Shown here piece after piece: positions 21,780 through 34,699 of a stretch of DNA of 64,000 nt (its first letter is position 1; the number at the start of each line of letters is the position of its first letter). This DNA is from Parelaphostrongylus tenuis (lineage: Eukaryota; Nematoda; Chromadorea; Rhabditida; Metastrongylidae). A program made the position numbers and the translations under genes. Where the stretch lies: assembly GCA_019055375.1 (NCBI GenBank), contig JAHQIW010001438.1:1-64000 (forward strand), read 5' to 3'. The notes below the pieces were generated by a model. The model had not been told where the DNA came from. It searched no databases and worked only from the letters and a program-made list of their open reading frames with translations.

Positions 21780-24700
21780 GTAACAATGTTCTTGAAAACT
21801 ACGACAATAAGAAGTGGTATCGGCCAGTAACGTGAACGTAGTACACTGAACTTGTCATATGGGAACAATAAAGAGCGAATCACTCTCAATAGTGAATAAC
21901 GAGTATGTAATACAATGAGAATTTGGCATATGGAGACAGAAAATAGTGGATTACCATGATTAGTGAACCACGCTACAGTGTGCACTACGGTAAACGGTAA
22001 GCAACGCTGGAGAATGAAGACGACAAACAAAATATGTGCATGGCAACATTATAAGACGAAAAACGAGGACAGTAAGAAAGTTAGCGTTCTTAAACGACGG
22101 ACAACAACAACAACAACTACTACAGATTGTTAAACATGTCGTTCAACTGCCCACTGCAGCAACTGAATCCTCTTATGTCGTTGCGTCGCATCTAAATAAG
22201 GGCATGTATTTCTTTTACAACGTGATGCGTGCCGTATATAAAGCGATCTTCCACGGGATTTCGCCACATCGACCACTCAGAAGAAAGGTCGACTTTTACG
22301 ACATACTAAGAAGGAATAAATTGAATTAACAACTTAACATGAATGTTGGGTAGATTACAAAACAACCTTTAATAAACCACATTCAAATCATATTTGTTTG
22401 GACGCTTCGATACCTGAAAGACTGATCATCACTAGTGATGTAAGCCACAGCATGAATTTCTTCCGTTTCCATCTCATCCAACGAACTTCCATTTTGGTGG
22501 TGTACTTCGACAGCAGCGCCTTCTATGAAGCCCTTTCCATTCTTCTAAAATCCTATTCACAGACGAATGCACATGTGTGCGTTGACCACAAACATTTCCT
22601 CCTATCTTTTATGTGATCGCTCAATAAGACGTTCGCATTCTCCTATGGTTCACTTTACAGTTCTTTCTATCCATCTCCATCTATTCTTCTTATGATGCAA
22701 CTGTTCAATATGTTTTCAATAAATATGTACATTTTTCTATATCCCGATGATGCGATAGGTTTTGAAGATACCAGAAGCGCAAATAGACTAGAGTTTATTA
22801 GTGCTTATTGCACTGAATTAAATTGTAGGAAGAATTCTTTGAATATTCTGGTGCAGATACTCGATGTGGGTGAACTCTCTGCCCGCATATCTGTTATATA
22901 ACAGAGTGCTATAAGAAATATTGAGTTGAAATAACAAGCGCATAGTCTTGAACTCGCTAGTAGGTCGGAGTCCTATTTTAGAGGTCTACATGTAGCCTAG
23001 CCCACGTCCTCCTTCATGCTGTTGTCCATAATGATCGAGCGTTAAGAGCGCAGGTACGAGGTAATTTCTGCCTTCAAAATCCTTCATCGTTTCTTATTCG
23101 GCATCACACCAAGACTTTTTTACTGTGTGGATCTCCATCCTATTTATTGGCTGTCCAGTTCCATTTCGTTGAGTTCAAGGAAACTGGGATGATCATTGTA
23201 TGAACAGAATGTTCTGCTGTTGTGGCTGCAAAAGAACAGGCAATTTTTCCACGGCTAGTCATGGTCGTCGTAGTTTCACCCTTTTATACAGACGTTTTGT
23301 GGAGCTCCCGATTTAATCGCCTATTGCAGGTTTTCTCACGGTCCGACGTCGTGGACAGGAGCGCTCAGTGTCCGGAGCGCTGAGTGTAAAGTTTTGTTGG
23401 CTAAATCGCCATGGTTTCTTGGAATCTTAAGGCCGACTTTGCCATAACTTTCCTTGGTTAGTCTTTACTACAGGCTTTAGCTGGCCCTATGGATCAGAGT
23501 AGGAGTACCGTTTTGCTACATCTAAACGATGACGGCGGTGATTTCCTGTGATGGTTCACTTTTGAGTTTGTTTTCGGATAAAAGCTCTAGACTCTTGACC
23601 AACATGGAGTACACTGCTTTACAACAAATCGTACTCCTTTACTTCAACGTTCAACATTCACAAACCCTTCCCAAACACGATAAAGCGGTCAAATTTGAGA
23701 GAAATAGAGCGCAAAAATTACTGAAATCCATCACTAAAAATAATTCTCAAACCGATTTTCTCTCATCTCGGCATTATTGATCAATAATAAGTGCTTTGCC
23801 GATTAATCCAACAGCTAGAAGCTGGCAGAAAAAAAATTTATCTGCCCTACGCCTCACTAACATCATCCTTTTTGTTGCCGATGTGGGGTCGACTGTCTAC
23901 AGTCTTTCAACTTCACTTCAGTCTTCGTCTTGACTCGAATCATTGGTCATGAAGTCAAGAGTGACGTCGAAAATTAGTTGAATATATTTATAGCTATCAA
24001 CTTCGTGCTACTGGTTTAACCCATTAAGAAAAAAATTAACAGTAGTAAATGAGCCACTCCTGACATTAACAAGCTGCTGCATCACTTAGGAGACAACTTG
24101 CTCTAACTACCGTTGGTATTTAGCAAGATTTCAAGATCTGCATGTGACGATTACGGCTGCTCCTACTACATAAATGGCGATGTTAAATGATTTGGCAATC
24201 TAGCAATGGTGAGCAAAAAACGAGGGTGCTACAGTGTAGCTAGCTACCTTCAGCTGTTCATTTTCTTTCTCTAGGAGAGCAAATGTCGGTCCAGTAGAGA
24301 AATCAGTGACATTTCCGAAGGGTTCTAATGTGATGTCCATGGGGCAGGAGCATAAGGGGCCGGTAACAATCAGTGACCGCCTCAAAGCAAAAGTATGTAC
24401 TTAAAATTTTTGCGAGCAGAGAACCATGGGAAGTGTAACGCCCATCTCGTTTGAAACATCACTTGTTGCTACACTGCACAATAAAACTGAAACGGAAGGG
24501 TAAAATAAAAATAGGCACCATGAGAAAAACAGCGTGTTGTTAAACTCCCTTGCCCAGCGAAGTGGAGTTCTGCACAACTAATCCCATATTGGCATATTCA
24601 AACATTAGATTCAGCACTTATCTAACAACACTCTGAGAAACGACAGCTTCGACCCTCGGTATTGCTAATTTTTGTTTCTTGCAGCAGGTGCAGTGTGTAG

Positions 24701-25730
24701 TGCAACCTCAGAAACGCTGAGATACGAGTAAAAGATGGCAGGTGATGTTTTGTGTCATATACTCAGGCCGCCACTGTGGCTTTGCGAAGCAACGCGCGCC
24801 AGCGCGATACAGGCTCTTAAACTGCTCTTTCTCAGTCGCCGAGTTTGTTCTGCAGTAGGCTGAGAGAAAAGCAGAGTGAAAGACTTGATGGTATTATGTG
24901 AACGTCACCTACCTCGAAAGTGAGCAGAGGATTAGAATCATTGCACAAAACAGCTCGTTTCACGTTTTTCTCGCATCTCAGCATTTCTGTGGTTCTAAAT
25001 GAAAGAAAGTCCGAAAAAGTCGAAATGCCTTGTAATTTTAGAGCCTCTGCTACGCACACGGCGCGTTTTTCAAATACGCGAAAACGTCATCACCACTCAG
25101 TTTGCGACCCATATAGCCACCATTCAAATGTAAGTCCAATTAAATCCTTTCTACCACATAAAGTGAAGGCGATGCCCAAGCTCAGGAAACAAAGAAAATC
25201 ACTCATTACCAACTTCTCATTTCTAGAAGCTGGAATTCCTACACAAATTTAGATGGTTTTTCTCTATCGTAACACAAAACTTTTATAGGTACATCAACAG
25301 CTCTAACTAGTCACTTTTTTCTCATGGCTTCTTCAGCCGGTTTTGATAAGTCTTCTTCTGCAAAGTGCTACTGACCACTTACAAGTTCAACTAGTGTTTC
25401 ACATTTTTTCCTTCTAAGTCAATCACGAAGTTGTTATTACATAATTTGTTCAGACAACTAACGTTTTTGCGCTTTCGTCCCCTTCAGAACCTAGACGGAC
25501 CAGGTCACCTGCAATCCAGTCAACCAAACACCTCCATTGCTCTTTTACTAACATAAACAAACCTACATTTTGATGAAATGAAGGGCAAACGCCTTTTTTT
25601 CAAATACTCACTGCTTTTCATGGGTTTTTTTATAATGTTTTCGAAATGAGGAATTGCTGTGCAGAGTCTACATCCCATATGACGCGCAATAGTGCGGCAT
25701 TTCTTTTGCTGGCTAATGTTCGGATTACCA
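21780..25730. other. No gene recognised
   Basis: About 4 kb without a supported gene. A short perfect hairpin (GAGCGCTCAGTGTCCGGAGCGCTGAG) sits near 23350. Open frames at 22036-22329 and 24920-25252 have no recognised domain or convincing splice context. Confidence 0.35.
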
Positions 25731-25734
25731 ATTT

Positions 25735-26100
25735 CATTCTGATTCTCTAGGTATCTTTATCAAATTCGATGAATCCGAACATGAATGACAGCGAGTATAG
25801 CCTCGTTATTACGCGTGATGTGACGCAGTATATAAGGCCTTTTTTTCCATGTGACACATGCATTAGCTGTCCCATGTGAGCTGGCACGGTTGCTGCACTT
25901 GGGCAACTCAGTAGAAGATTTTAAAAGCGGAGGATGTATAAAAGCTGTTTTCTTTTCAAAAAATTGAAATCTGATTCTGATAATTTTTTGTCCGAGTTAT
26001 GCAGGTGTTTGGCTGATTGCTTGTAATCAGCATTATATTCACGCTCTGAGGTAGAGCCACCGAAACGTTAGCTGTTAAAATAAATAATTCTGTTTATCTA
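25735..26100 (+). mobile_element. Penelope-like element, 3' end, copy 1
   Basis: 'agcctcgttattacgcgtga' followed by 'tgtgacgcagtatata' is the nucleotide equivalent of the ...LVITRDVTQYI coding end seen at 5486-5525. About 210 bp of 3' sequence follows. It ends in CTGAGGTAGAGCCACCGAAA (26046-26065) and then CGTTAGCTGTTAAAATAAA. The rest of the element is missing. Confidence 0.55.
26044..26070 (+). ncRNA. Hammerhead-like hairpin in PLE 3' region, copy 1
   Basis: CTGA (26046-26049), stem GGT/ACC (26050-26052 and 26059-26061), then GAAAC and GTT. A canonical hammerhead needs CUGANGA before the stem. Here GA is absent, so activity is doubtful. Confidence 0.3.
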
Positions 26101-26319
26101 CGTTTGGCTTACAAAGTGAGTGTGTATTATCAAACAATGTTGGAATCAATGCATGGTCGGTCTCACAGCAAAGCACATTAAACATGAATCGCCAACTTGT
26201 CGATCAAACAGTAAACTTGAAGCTATACCGAGCATCTCACTAGGCTGGCATACGTACACAGACACATATTGGAGATGATTCGAATGGCAACACACCATCC
26301 TCTCAATGGAGAATGAAAC

Positions 26320-26640
26320 GTTAGCGTGTAACGGGACAATATACCGCTGTTACGCGTGATTGCACACGGATTTACGACTGTTAGTTTGATGTGAAAAGTG
26401 CATGGGGTGTCCTTGTAAATTCCATATGGATGGCTTCCACCTGATCAACTCAGTGAAGGATTTATGAAAAGCGGCGATCACGTTGAACACTGCCATGCTC
26501 CACACGGTTGAAATCTACATTTGGTGAATTTTTTGGCGAAGTAGTAAAGATGTTTGGCTGAGATGTGGGCAACTTGATTTCCAGCCTCTGCAAAAGGCAA
26601 AAACTGCCGAAACGTCATCGCTTTAAAAAAATGTATGATA
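26320..26640 (+). mobile_element. Penelope-like element, 3' end, copy 2
   Basis: Parallels copy 1 in order: 'gctgttacgcgtgattgcac', 'aaagcggcgatcacg', 'ttgaaatctacatttggtga', 'agatgtttggctgag', then the hairpin with GAAACGTC. Lying about 550 bp after copy 1 in the same orientation, it suggests tandem PLE 3' ends. Confidence 0.5.
26587..26616 (+). ncRNA. Hammerhead-like hairpin in PLE 3' region, copy 2
   Basis: CTGCAAAA (a degenerate CUGANGA), stem GGCA/TGCC (26596-26599 and 26605-26608), then GAAAC and GTC. The strand order is that of a hammerhead core with a minimal stem III, but the first core box is mutated. Confidence 0.3.
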
Positions 26641-27494
26641 ACGATTTCATGCTTGGCTTTCAAAGAAAAGAAAATACTATCCTGCTGAGCAATGCGAATG
26701 TTCATAAATGGTCGCTCCCAGGCATGTTATTCGTAAATTTTGCAGGCATGGACCGAAAGTTATTGTGTAAAAGAGATACTTTCGCCATAACTTTTCTGTA
26801 CGAAGTTAATCCGGCAAACTCTTACGACATTTTTAGGTTGTTCTTTATTTTTACGCAGTCAGCGGCATTTTGGTTAGAGAGTTCGGCCAGGTGTTATTCC
26901 ACGGTGATAAAAAATTGTACACTGCTGTTCGTCACAATCTGTTTGTAAGAGGCATTGTCTAGCAACTAGAGCACACTTAATTGTATTCTTGTTCTAAAAC
27001 AATTTCACTTTAGGCAAACCCGATCTTCATGTTTCTCCTGCCAGCCTACTCATTGCATCAGTTGAAATACTATAGACTAAGACCGAGATAGTAATATTCG
27101 ATCACTTGTGATGAATGCGAAAGTCGAAGCACCGCTGACATTCGAAACTACGAGGATGGCAATTGCAAGGGCTGGGGAACTTAACAAGCAGTTGTAAAAT
27201 TCGTCAACGCTAAACCTGCTCTGAAAAGGTTGAAAGACGCATAAATAGAGAATACACTTGTGTTCAAAATAAAGTTTTAGAATCTTAAAGGTCATCTGCC
27301 TTTACCTATTAATCCACAATAAACAATCTACATAAGCTGTACTTTGCGACAACTACTGATTGTGCTTGTTGCCGAAAGAACAGTTTCCACCAGTAGCATG
27401 GATATCCAGGGAAAGGTAGCTGTACTGAATAGCTATAATCAAGAGTCAGGATCGTAGAATAAACACGCAACGATGTTCAACATAAAAAGTCATT

Positions 27495-27660
27495 AAGTCA
27501 GTAAAGCATTTTTTGCAGTGTTGATGTTTCGTATGTGTCTAAGAGTATTGAGTGGTGCGCAACACATACATACATACGGACATACATACATACGAAACAT
27601 CATAACACTGCAAAAAATGCAGTGAAATACTAGAAATTTCGAGTATCAGTTATCACAATG
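27495..27660. repeat. Inverted repeat flanking a tRNA-like palindrome
   Basis: 'gcattttttgcagtgttgat' (27507) pairs with 'aacactgcaaaaaatgc' (27605-27621), with a short ACAT microsatellite between. The left side, read in reverse, matches the sequence after the tRNA-like unit at 48000-48050. So this is a palindromic element whose left tRNA-like arm was lost. Confidence 0.6.
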
Positions 27661-27775
27661 GCTGTCAGCTCAACTGGGTTTGTAAAGCGAAACCGCATAC
27701 CCGACCAATTTTATCAAAGGTTGGTGGCCGATAGTTAATATAGAGAAGTTGAAGAATGAGTGGTGGTGCAAATGT

Positions 27776-27848
27776 GCCTCGGTGATGTAGTGGTAGTAGC
27801 ACGCGTTCCCAGTGTGAATGGTACTCGGGTTCGATTCTGCCTGAGCCC
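27776..27848 (+). tRNA. tRNA-like repeat, degraded
   Basis: Acceptor GCCTCGG with CTGAGCC, A box TGATGTAGTGG, B box GGTTCGATTCT, anticodon stem CGTTC/GAATG with loop CCAGTGT. The T-run terminator seen in sister copies is broken (GTGTTCTTGC). It belongs to the family at 47735, 47913, 48205, 61246 and 61553. Confidence 0.4.
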
Positions 27849-28100
27849 GTGTTCTTGCTCACCACCAAATTCTCTTAGGCACATAATGTATAATCAACAG
27901 TTTTAGTATAATTCATTATGTGCAATGCTTGCAAATTATAGTAATGACTGAAGATTGAATAACAATGACTACTTTGTTGGTACCCGAGCCCACATTCAAA
28001 CAGAAGCACTTTTTATTATCTCACGACCTCCAGTAATCATTCAATAACTTGAACATCGAGTGCAACTTATTTTTTGAATGTTCTCTATATTACACTGAAA

Positions 28101-28402
28101 TAAAAAAGGATAAAGCTCTCGGCGTTGATCAATCCCTGAGGTATGCGCCATGCATTCAACTTCAACTTCTAACTTCGTTTGAGGTGACTGAATGCATAGC
28201 GGGCCTTTACAATGACTCGCGGTGGCCTCGCGCTGAACCGAGTCAGAGTTGCTTATACTCCCAGACAAGTCTGAGACCTGCCTGGTAGCAATTTACCGAC
28301 CCCGGAGTTATGGATGGCTTGGTGAGCCATGAGTGCGAGATCGAACCATGCACCTCGTGTGCGACGCAGAGCACCTCTAACCACTGCGCCACATGCGCTC
28401 AC
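28101..28402 (-). repeat. tRNA-derived SINE, good copy, with TSD
   Basis: On the minus strand the head GCGCATGTGGCGCAGTGG (A box) and ATGGTTCGATCTC (B box) resembles a tRNA. A 230-bp unrelated body follows, ending GAGCTTTATCC and a short T/A tail. TATTACA occurs on both sides (28088-28094 and 28403-28409) as a target duplication. It is shared in full with 62428-62721. Confidence 0.8.
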
Positions 28403-28419
28403 TATTACATTGTAATAGT

Positions 28420-30050
28420 ATAGATATAATTTTATCTGACATTCAAGTACCTTTTGCTGGGCACAGCTTTTCATTCAGATTTTCAACAACATTCAGTAGC
28501 ACAAATCTCAACAAATTCTCTGAAAAGCTTGGTTTTTCAAAAAAAGTTCTTATTGACTGTGCAACTAGGAGAATATTGAGTTGCGCACTTGGTGCTCGAA
28601 TACTTGAAGGCTTGAATGGTTAAGTGGATAATGCTTGAATATGATATAAAATTGTATTTTAGCTCTTGCAGCATAACATAAAGGGCATTCAAAAAATAAA
28701 GTACACGTTCGAATTCTCGATGATTATGCTATTGAGTAACTATTGTAATGTCGAAAAAGAACAAAAAAGACTTTTTTGAATATGGATGAGAATGCAGGAA
28801 AAGTACCACTTTGTCGAAAAAGATGTTGCACAGTGCAACATTCCATGCCACGCGTGTAAATGTTGACCGATACTGAATTTAGGGTGAACTGCTATTGATC
28901 GATGTTCATTCCATGAATTATTGACTGCTGAATAAATAATCAAACCGTAAGGTTTAGAAACTTTGGCTTAAGAATATACAACTTCCTCAAAGAAGTACTC
29001 TACAAGTTGATGATTGCACGCTTTATCAGGGATTGATCCTACTACATACTTTAAGTCATCCCACATAAGCTTCTTAATCCCTAAAGGACGACGTGTACCT
29101 GCTGAGGTACACGAGCGTTTAAAGGTCCGTTTCGTTGAGTACAACTTTTCTTTCACACACTTGGTAACCATTCCAAAGTTTAAATCCTGTGATTTTAAGG
29201 ACATGTCTGATTTTTGAAAAGACATTTTATTACGTTGTAACAGCGGAAATAGATTATGTTTCACAATTCATTTGCTTCATTTGCTCAAATGGGGCTTCGA
29301 TATGGCTCTTTCTTTACTCTCGAAATCCTTCATTTATCAGAGGTAATACCACGTCCTTGTAAAAAGTAAGCAAACTTCCACCCCTACTGAGCATTTGCAT
29401 CACCTGTCTTGTGAGAAGGTAGCTTACATCTTCTGTAATTATGATTTGTACCTCGGGCAAGTGTGGGAAGTGTGCGCGTTCAACATCGCGCATGATGTGG
29501 AACCTTTCATATCACCAGCCATTATCAAAAAAACGTATTTTTCGCTCTTTTCAGATATTTTAGTGATTATTCGATATGCTATGAAGCCGCACCCAAAATA
29601 GTGGAGCTTCTTGTGGACGATTTAAACGCTACTTGTCCTTCAAACTATTCTTTTTCGGTTTTAAACTTCGCAAGTCGTTTCCTAACAGTCCATTCTGCAA
29701 CCTTATCATGGTTCCAAGCTCCATTAGCGCGCCGCTTCAGTAGCATTTTCCCTACGTGCCGTTCGTGCATACGTGGCAGACGAATTTGTTTCCAAGGTAG
29801 TTCCATCGTGAAGTAATCGTAGCCAATTTGTCTACTCAAGTATTTGCAAGGAAATCCGCAACTAAACGATACCGAAATCACGCAGTTTTAATTGCTTTTG
29901 GTCAATAAATTTTAGAGTTTCGCTAGTGCCAAAACTCCCATGACCGGCTTTCGATTAATTCGTCATAGATTGAATGACTCCTTGCTTATCCTATTCAGCA
30001 AATGCGAGATTGTTAAGTTGAAGTCTTATTCATACAGATAAACAGTACAA
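28420..30050. other. No gene recognised
   Basis: No supported gene. A short minus-strand frame at 29645-29881 contains TVRKRLAKFK, a helix-turn-helix-like phrase, but the context does not support a transposase. Confidence 0.35.
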
Positions 30051-30064
30051 TACATGTGATGACT

Positions 30065-30095
30065 GACGTTTCGGCTTGATGGCCTTTTCAGGACC
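30065..30095 (-). ncRNA. Hammerhead-like hairpin downstream of the minus-strand PLE
   Basis: On the minus strand: CTGAAAA, stem GGC/GCC with loop CATCAA, then GAAAC and GTC. It lies about 220 bp after the end of the endonuclease coding region and in the same orientation. That position resembles the hammerhead motifs described in the terminal repeats of Penelope-like elements. The core has G-to-A at one required position. Confidence 0.4.
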
Positions 30096-30309
30096 TGAAC
30101 CAGTCAAAATGATATGCAACATACTCAGTCCAACATTCTCATAATCGAAGCAGAACAGCTTACGTACCGTTTGTTGTTGTTTTAGGGTACCTGAGATGTT
30201 ATGTGGGCCGACTCGACCGCTCATAGTCTTGCATGAACGAGGGCTGTGTATGAGAAGCGGGACCACGTGACCCAGATCAAAAAATCTATCTGAGATATGG
30301 CACGAAGTT

Positions 30310-31520
30310 ATGTGTGATGAAAAGGTATTCCTCTTTGCGGATCATCTTGGGGTTTTTGACATGAATCTAAAACGCCTCTAGTGTTTTTTGCGCAGAGGTC
30401 TTTTGTTCTCGAGCGAGGACAGTGACTGTGGCTGTGACTGTGAATGCATCCTTGTTTGTATCCGTACTTTATACGCCCCCTAACGGAGATTTCGAGACAC
30501 TATTATGCAATCCGATTAGGTGTTCTCTACAGGAATATAGAGCAGTCTTCCCCTTTTCTCCAATTCACTCGTATCCGCTCGCTTTGCAAGAGATCAGGTA
30601 AATTGTGCCTAAACTTATGCAATCGCCGTCTTTACTGCTGGGGCATATTATGTACTCTTTTGTGGAACATAGGCGATAATGTAGACGGTTGCGGACTAAC
30701 TGACGTTTGCGAGTCATCGGTGGTACTTCAGTCAAGGTTACCGATTCCTCTACACCTGTCCTTTCAAACATCGCTTTATAGCTATACTTATTTCATCTGA
30801 AATGAAGAGTAGGATGAACGGCATCTTATTCTCACTGCTTTTGTTGCTTGAACATTTGAATTTTTTTCTGAACCTATTCTGATGTGCTACAGTTTCGTAG
30901 CCATTGGAGACGGCTATTTTTCGTGTCAAGTTCAATGATTCTTCCTTCTGCTCTCTTCTCGTGCTTACGCCAGCGGCTGTGCAAAACATGTTCTTTATGA
31001 GCGATCGTTTGATGTGGAAAGGGTGAGAAGAGGAATTATGAAACATTATGTTTTTATCACATAGCCTCCAATACCATTTTGTATCGTAGCCATTATTGGA
31101 AAGATTAACTTGGACGTCGTTAAGGAATGAAAGCCAACTTTTTGAGGCTTTTTTCGGGTTAACTTTATGTACTGCGATTGTGTGTTGAGTAATTCAAAGC
31201 ATTTGATCATGTCGTCTTATGTTGAAGAAATGGCAAAGCAGTCGTCAATATATCTGCAGTAGAGTGGTAGCCCAAAACTGAGTACGGGAGCTTCAATGCT
31301 AGACATAAAAGCAGTGGCAAGGGTTGATGCGAGTCGTTGTCCCATGGCCAATCCTCTAAGTTGTTTGTAATATTTTCCGGACCATATGAACACTAAGCAG
31401 TTTAAGCACTTCTTCAAAAGGTTATTTTTTTCTCAAAAGGGTTCCAAAATCTTTCTGGATCCTCACCATACACGAGGTTGTCAGTGGTGTTCATCGGCAG
31501 ACGTTCCGACATCTCCGTTT
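30310..31520 (-). mobile_element. Penelope-like element: reverse transcriptase plus GIY-YIG endonuclease, inactive
   Basis: Minus-strand order: LVFIWSGKYYKQLRGLAMGQ with FMSSIE, then LYCRYIDDCFAISST (reverse transcriptase block with the YIDD-type catalytic Asp pair) at 31400-31215. A thumb-like stretch follows, then HIKRSLIKNMFCTA, SLNLTRKIAVSNGYE and SDEISIAIKRCL (31030-30760). Next are RKRQLVRNRLHYRLC and GTIYLISCKASGYE (30710-30560), and the endonuclease remainder (EHLIGLHNSVSKSPLG, TLEAF, NPKMIRKEEYL) to about 30310. This order, with C-terminal GIY-YIG, is that of canonical Penelope-like retroelements. Frameshifts at about 31190 and 30730, and stops within the endonuclease, show it is dead. 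The 5' part before the reverse transcriptase is not clear; 31520-31710 may belong to it. Confidence 0.85.
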
Positions 31521-31719
31521 AGTTCCTGGGCCGACGGTTTGAGCCGACCTCCACAGTGCTTAGTCGCCTGTGGTATCCTTGTAATAGGCAGATTACGATC
31601 CTCTTCAGTGGAGCTTGCTCAAATGAAAGTCTCACCCGGCAATCTCCTTTCAAAAAGAGGGTGATAGATGAACTGATAGCGATAGTGGACTGATAGAACT
31701 TCATTTCCATGCCAGCTAA

Positions 31720-34690
31720 TCATCCTATAGTTGGTATGAAGCCGATATATTATACTGTAAAAGTGAAGTAAAATTTTCTACACTCAAACATCTTTTACTG
31801 CACAGAGGTTTCATCACACTTTTAATGGCCATTCTAGAGCATAAATCAAAGCGATCTCAATAATAAGCTTGGTTATCAAGGAGGCCGTTTGAGTGCGTTG
31901 TTACAGCTAGAAGATTATTGAGTTTCACACTCCGCGTCGGTGTCGACCGTGCAGCGCATTTCACATGTGGCGTGCAGTGCGTGATGAGTGTAAAGCCCAA
32001 TACTCTTTAGCTGGTAACGACGAACTGAGAAGTCTTTACAAGAACTAGGCATATCCCTCAATTTTTGAGATTTTCGCTATCGAATGTATGTGTAAGCCAG
32101 AGAGAAAGGCTGTGTCTTGCGAAAATACTCAGATGTGCAACACAGTTTTATTCTTCTTGTTACAGCTCGCGAAGAGATTTTTGCTTCAAAAACAAACACG
32201 CTGTTGAAATCCTCGATATCTGAGCTAACGACTGGCTATTGAACGGCATTGGCTTGATCCCAATGTTGCAATATACATCATCCACATACGGTTCGAAGGC
32301 ATAAACGCCGCATGTGAAATTCAATCTCAATTTCAGTTTTGCTGCGCAATAAAGAGCTTTCTTGTAAAGCCAAAAACACCATAAAATTTATCGAAATCTG
32401 TGCTATCAATAATTGCTAAACTTTTGAGTACAGCTTTGTTTTTAAATTTCCGAGTTCGTGCATGATTAACATGTGTTTTCATACCTAAGAAAGCTCCTCT
32501 TAGAATAAGTGCAGACAACTAAAATGTTTGTAAGGAGAGCTACAGTTAAACGACACCAAATCATGGACTTTTTACCTTTTAATGAATTCGGTATTATATT
32601 GTTGTAGTGCCAAAACTTATAAAACCACCCAATAAAACAATCTATTGCGAGGCTGGACAATCGCTCTAAATAAGTGCTAAAGATAAGTTGTAAGTGATAT
32701 GAACGATTTTGTGAGTATGAACTTCTCATAAAGCTTTATTAGATTTCGTAACAATTTTGACTTCAATTATAAAATTTCCGCCATTTTGTTGCTCTGATTT
32801 CGATCAAGTAGTGTAGGAAATGCCTCATTTCAGCATCTCCTTGATTGAACATGAGCATATTTTTTGTTGAGGTTTTTGAGTTTAAAACATTGTTAATTTA
32901 CACGACTCTCTACGCGGAACTACCAAGTCAAAAAAACAAGTTCTGCGGAGGAACGCTCTTCAAGTATTGCACAGCTCTTAACAGTTGGCCTACCGTAACA
33001 CTAGAAATGGAGTCGTTGACTGCTTAGTCATGCCATAAAATCAAATGCTGCAACAACAAAGATAATTTTTTGCAAGAATTTGGGTCAAAATTCTTGAGGA
33101 AAAATTGATGAAATCTTTATACATTGAAAGCGGTGAAATCTTTATCAAATTCCAATAACATTGCGCCTTTATGAATTGGGAAAGAAGTTTCTGTGGCCTG
33201 AAAGGAACCAAATATAATGAGCACAACATCAACAGCACACGAACACACTCAGCATCATAGATAGAATAAGAACTCCAGCTATAAGAATGGAACGCCCTAT
33301 CATTTTTTTCATTTCTTCCCAACGGCAGTGAAGTCTTTTTATCGTAAATGTTAGCATTCTTCATCTTAGTGATATATTTTTTGGATACCAAATACTTGAA
33401 CGTCCACATCGACTATAGTGCTTATAATCTTGAGTGATTAGTCACAGTTTCTTAGACAATATATATATATATAATAATATGAAAGGCTAAAAGTTGAAGA
33501 AACTCACATGTCTTCTTGCTTCACTCATTTCAAACGAGCTTTTCAGTCTCCCCCATCTAAGGTGTTCCGCTACAATTTTCTTTCACTTTCGCTGAGTCTA
33601 GCTTACGTCTGCTTTCCATGCAGTGCACATATTCAGGGTATTCGTTTCTAAATCTGTTGGTCGTTCAGCACAAACCTCAGCGAAGGAAAGTCCCTGGAAC
33701 TTAGTTCAGTGGTTTATAAACACTGAAAGCCTGAGGTGATTAAGAGAGCTTTAGAGAAAAGGTATGCGTGAATTAACTAACTCACCAAGGCATAAGCACT
33801 TAGACACGGAAAATTGTTCCAATAACTTGTTCAGCAAGCTTATCGAGAAGTTCTTAATCTCCAGTTGTTTCTATTTTTCCGACGATGAAACGCTCGTCAC
33901 GCAGCAACTCACCTGGGATGAGACACTTCATGAAGTTCAACACGGTGTACAACATGCACTATTCTTCCTAATACGCCCGCCCTCTTGAAGCTGAGCAAAA
34001 TGGGAAATAGAGGTCTAAATGAAATTTGAAGCGGAAATGGTTATTCACTATTGTGGTGTTCAAAGTTAAGGGCTTTTTATTATCATCTTAGATATATCAA
34101 AAGATAGACATCAGGCAAGAAACATTCTCATCTCAACAGCAACGTAGTCATGTATGGTACGTGGTAGAAATCTGGATTGTTAGTGCAACTACGAAAGAAA
34201 TCCACCCATTCACTAAATTCACCGTTGATGTAAAATTAGGATGTGAAGACCAAGGAATTTTTGCACGGCTATTTAGAGCAAAAAGACTTTCTTACCAGTC
34301 AATTAGCCCTCTACTAAAGATATTCTTTAGCTGTCGTTTGATACATCGCGATTCTAGAAGACATTCCTCTGATATATCAAATATTCAAAAAGTTGCGACG
34401 GGTATGTCACCCATGTGCGGCTTCATCAAATGACTATGTGGTAGAGAATTTATATTTAGATATACATCACATAGAAAATATCGACTTTAAAAATTACGGG
34501 GAATTATGACAATTGCAGCTATAGTTCGCTGCAACTTGGATGGATGGTGTGAGAGTTCCGTGCTTGCTAAGATAAATCCAAACTGAGAGATTTCGAAAGT
34601 GTATATATGCATATGCTATTTATTTATTTATTTCTTTGCTTATTTATTTATAAACACATATAAATCTATATCCGTCCTTCATTCTTTTTT
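31720..34690. other. No gene recognised
   Basis: About 3 kb without supported genes. A 122-codon minus-strand frame at 33041-33409 has no recognised features. Short AT repeats occur at 33461-33480 and ATTT repeats at 34615-34650. Confidence 0.35.
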
Positions 34691-34699
34691 CCGATTCCT

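Noticed and set aside
27540..27620. CRISPR-like short repeats (ACAT units and inverted arms)
   Set aside because: Just a microsatellite within an inverted repeat in a eukaryotic genome; no spacers.
29645..29881. Tc1-type transposase DNA-binding domain on minus strand
   Set aside because: Only a short TVRKRLAKFK phrase fits; neighbouring residues do not follow the family order.
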